Origin: Dimargaris cristalligena
Lineage: Eukaryota > Kickxellomycota > Dimargaritomycetes > Dimargaritales > Dimargaritaceae
DNA: 56,695 bases
Direction: 5' to 3'
Assembly (NCBI GenBank): GCA_027576995.1
Contig: JANBQC010000124.1
Coordinates: 1 to 56,695, forward strand
This document shows, piece by piece, positions 54,768-56,695 of the stretch. Each line of letters starts with the position of its first letter. The first letter of the stretch is position 1. The notes under the pieces are model-generated. The model was not told the DNA's origin, ran no database searches, and saw nothing but the letters and a program-made list of their open reading frames with translations. A program made the translations under genes and the position numbers.

Positions 54768-56695
54768 GGTAGGAGTAGCACGGTCAAATCAGATAGGTAA
54801 GGAGGTGGGGAGGGCCTCTATAAGAAACTGAGGCAGGTGGAAAGTGGCCGGATATAATAATTAACCGGCTAACAGGTATGAATGTGAACACTGACTTGGT
54901 GGTGAAAAGGGAAGTGTTATGCTAAACCGGGAGACTAGGGTTAAGTGTATTCTAATGCAATAATAACGTAAAGTCGGATGGGCAACGCGCAGTTATACGG
55001 GGGACATAAGTATACTCCTTCTCTCTCTCACACACCTTAACCAGGAATCGATTTTTTTCAATCCATTATATTGGCAGGCTTTGGGGTGGGGGGGGGGGTG
55101 ACTTCGTCGTCGTTAATGGAGAGGGCGAAGGGATAGAGAGGGCTAGTGTCATCGATCAGACATGTTTCAGTCGGCAAGCCCCTTGGTATCAGTTGCCACT
55201 GCGAAGGCCATTCACCGCTATACACCTACAGCTTCAGAACAGCCCTTTTGTATTAAAAGGGGGAAGGGGATACGGTAAGCACAGGCAAAGATACCGCCAG
55301 CCTATGAATCAAGGAGGGAGATTAAGCCATGGCAGAAGATAATCGGCAGTTAAATATCGAATACGGTGGATTTAGCGCGCTGGATAATACCATAGCCGCT
55401 TCATATACCGACCGGGGTACCTTCCACTTGCCTGGTAACTGAGAATAAATCCCACTCTGGCTGTGTTACCCACACCCACTGCTGTGGGTTGTCTTATGCT
55501 CTGTTAAGGCCAGCCGCCCTGGTAAAGTGGAATGGGCATCCCTAGAAGCGCTCCTATAGATTAGGAACTATAGACTATTGTTGCAGTTGTTTAATAGAAG
55601 CCCAGGGCAATAATAGTCGATAAAAACCCCTCGGTCTATTTCTACTTAGGAATAGGCAGTGTTATATTATATATTTACTTCGAGTTGATCTGCTGTAGAT
55701 GAGGGGGGATGTGGGTCTTTTGCGATAAGACTAATGACGGATATAATACATATAGGGTACTTCTATTGGGTGCCAGATATAAAATCAAAGCAATCAACGG
55801 GCAGCCTATGTAATACGAGTCTCGTTTTCTGAGGGCTCTGGACACTAATTTACCAATAACCCAGGGAGGTATGTGCCAATTGGGTGGGGGGGCCTATTTG
55901 GACGGGAGATGGTATTTTTCAATCTACGATTCGTCTAATTCGCGCATTTGCTATAGTAACCGGCCTAGGCTTTCGGGACTGGCTGTAAAATATCCACGCG
56001 CAGATATGAGGGAGCAGAGATGGACCGGATAAGCAGCTTATATGTTTGTTGTATTAATGGATGCCATCGTATCATATACGCCCATCCTATTATGGCGTCT
56101 AAGCCTAGTAAACCCGGCCACCACCACCACCAACTGGAACGCTTTGAACGCAATATGGAAGGCAACAACGAGCCAGTTGGGTATGCAATTAGCCGTATTT
56201 CCTGGAACGACTAAGTAAGTCCATTTGGCCAGGCGATGCCAAGACTGGGTAGCAAAGGATGGGTCGCTGGTTTGCTGGCGATACCTCTCCAATGCAAATT
56301 AACATGTCCCACACACACAGAATCCCAAATATGGACGGTAGTCATAAGTCATCCTACCAAACCCCTCCTGGTATGGTGGGCATTTCGATGACTCGACCCG
56401 TGTATTTCCGAGCCCCTTCGTCTGTGTTTAATAGTACAGACTGGACCTTGCATAGGCATAGTCGAATAATAGTTTACTCGAAAGTTAGTTAATTACATTT
56501 TTAATGCGCGGCAGTCCCGGTGGTGTCCAGTCGAGGGGTAGAGCCTCACATGAGGGTGATGCGGGGAGTGCTACGGTAGGGGCCGTCGCCCCCTCTACCC
56601 AGCCGGGGCTTATTTCGGCGGCCGCCTAAGCAAGCACTCTGTGCTAATGAGGTTAGACGGTACTAAAATTACGAGGAAATTGGCGTATTTCAAGT
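54768..56695. other. Right flank, no supportable gene
   Basis: G-rich run at about 55083-55098. Two short exon-like open frames on the + strand could be remnants or exons of an unrecognised gene: one from the ATG at about 55160 to a good donor CG|GTAAGC at about 55275, and one from GCCATGG at about 55327 to a stop at about 55441. The frames at 55965-56492 have no features. Confidence 0.35.

Noticed and set aside
1..56695. CRISPR arrays, prokaryotic operons, ribosome-binding sites, rRNA
   Set aside because: No regularly spaced repeats, no Shine-Dalgarno-type organisation and no rRNA-like conserved stretches were seen. The genome is eukaryotic.

Overview
The window looks like nuclear DNA of a fungus. 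It holds spliceosomal introns of about 80-335 bp (mostly GTAAGT-type donors), a Pol III tRNA gene, and eukaryotic or fungal families: Atg12, Sec17/alpha-SNAP, Cox15, TYW3, PKA regulatory subunit, a YTHDF-type reader, a Siw14-type phosphatase and a DUF1640 coiled-coil protein. Early-diverging, zoopagomycete-like affinity is only a guess from protein style (secreted F-box-like and short secreted proteins). No bacterial, phage or organelle signature was seen.

Layout. 1-26.7 kb is gene-poor and accessory-looking. It has two paralogous short secreted proteins (1851-2249 and 21224-21589), a 522-aa LRR/F-box-like protein, TYW3, a 395-aa proline-rich secreted protein, a four-exon ATG12, a three-exon secreted F-box-like protein, a tRNA-Ser(AGA), and a 76-aa secreted protein. 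Most of the repeats lie here: a ~145-bp inverted-terminal-repeat element (five copies in the whole window, one inside the last ATG12 intron) and two copies of a ~570-bp TG...CA element that resemble solo LTRs. The second of these lies in a 1.23-kb block with no CpG at all.

26.7-50 kb is gene-dense and conserved: DUF1640 protein, sepiapterin-reductase-like SDR, a secreted GH18-like protein that has lost its catalytic motif, COX15, YTH protein, SIW14-like phosphatase, PKA regulatory subunit, SEC17 and a MATE transporter. 50-56.7 kb is again sparse, with one aldo-keto reductase whose catalytic Tyr is replaced by Phe.

The genes do not form one pathway. The conserved ones cover respiration (COX15, DUF1640), signalling (PKA regulatory subunit, SIW14), vesicle fusion (SEC17), autophagy (ATG12), tRNA modification (TYW3) and m6A reading (YTH). 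The strongest candidates for something undescribed are the secreted proteins and the pseudo-chitinase. Six genes were rebuilt by hand from several exons (ATG12, the secreted F-box-like gene, SIW14, the GH18-like gene, TYW3, COX15). Reading frame, splice sites and family alignment agree in each, but no transcript data were available.
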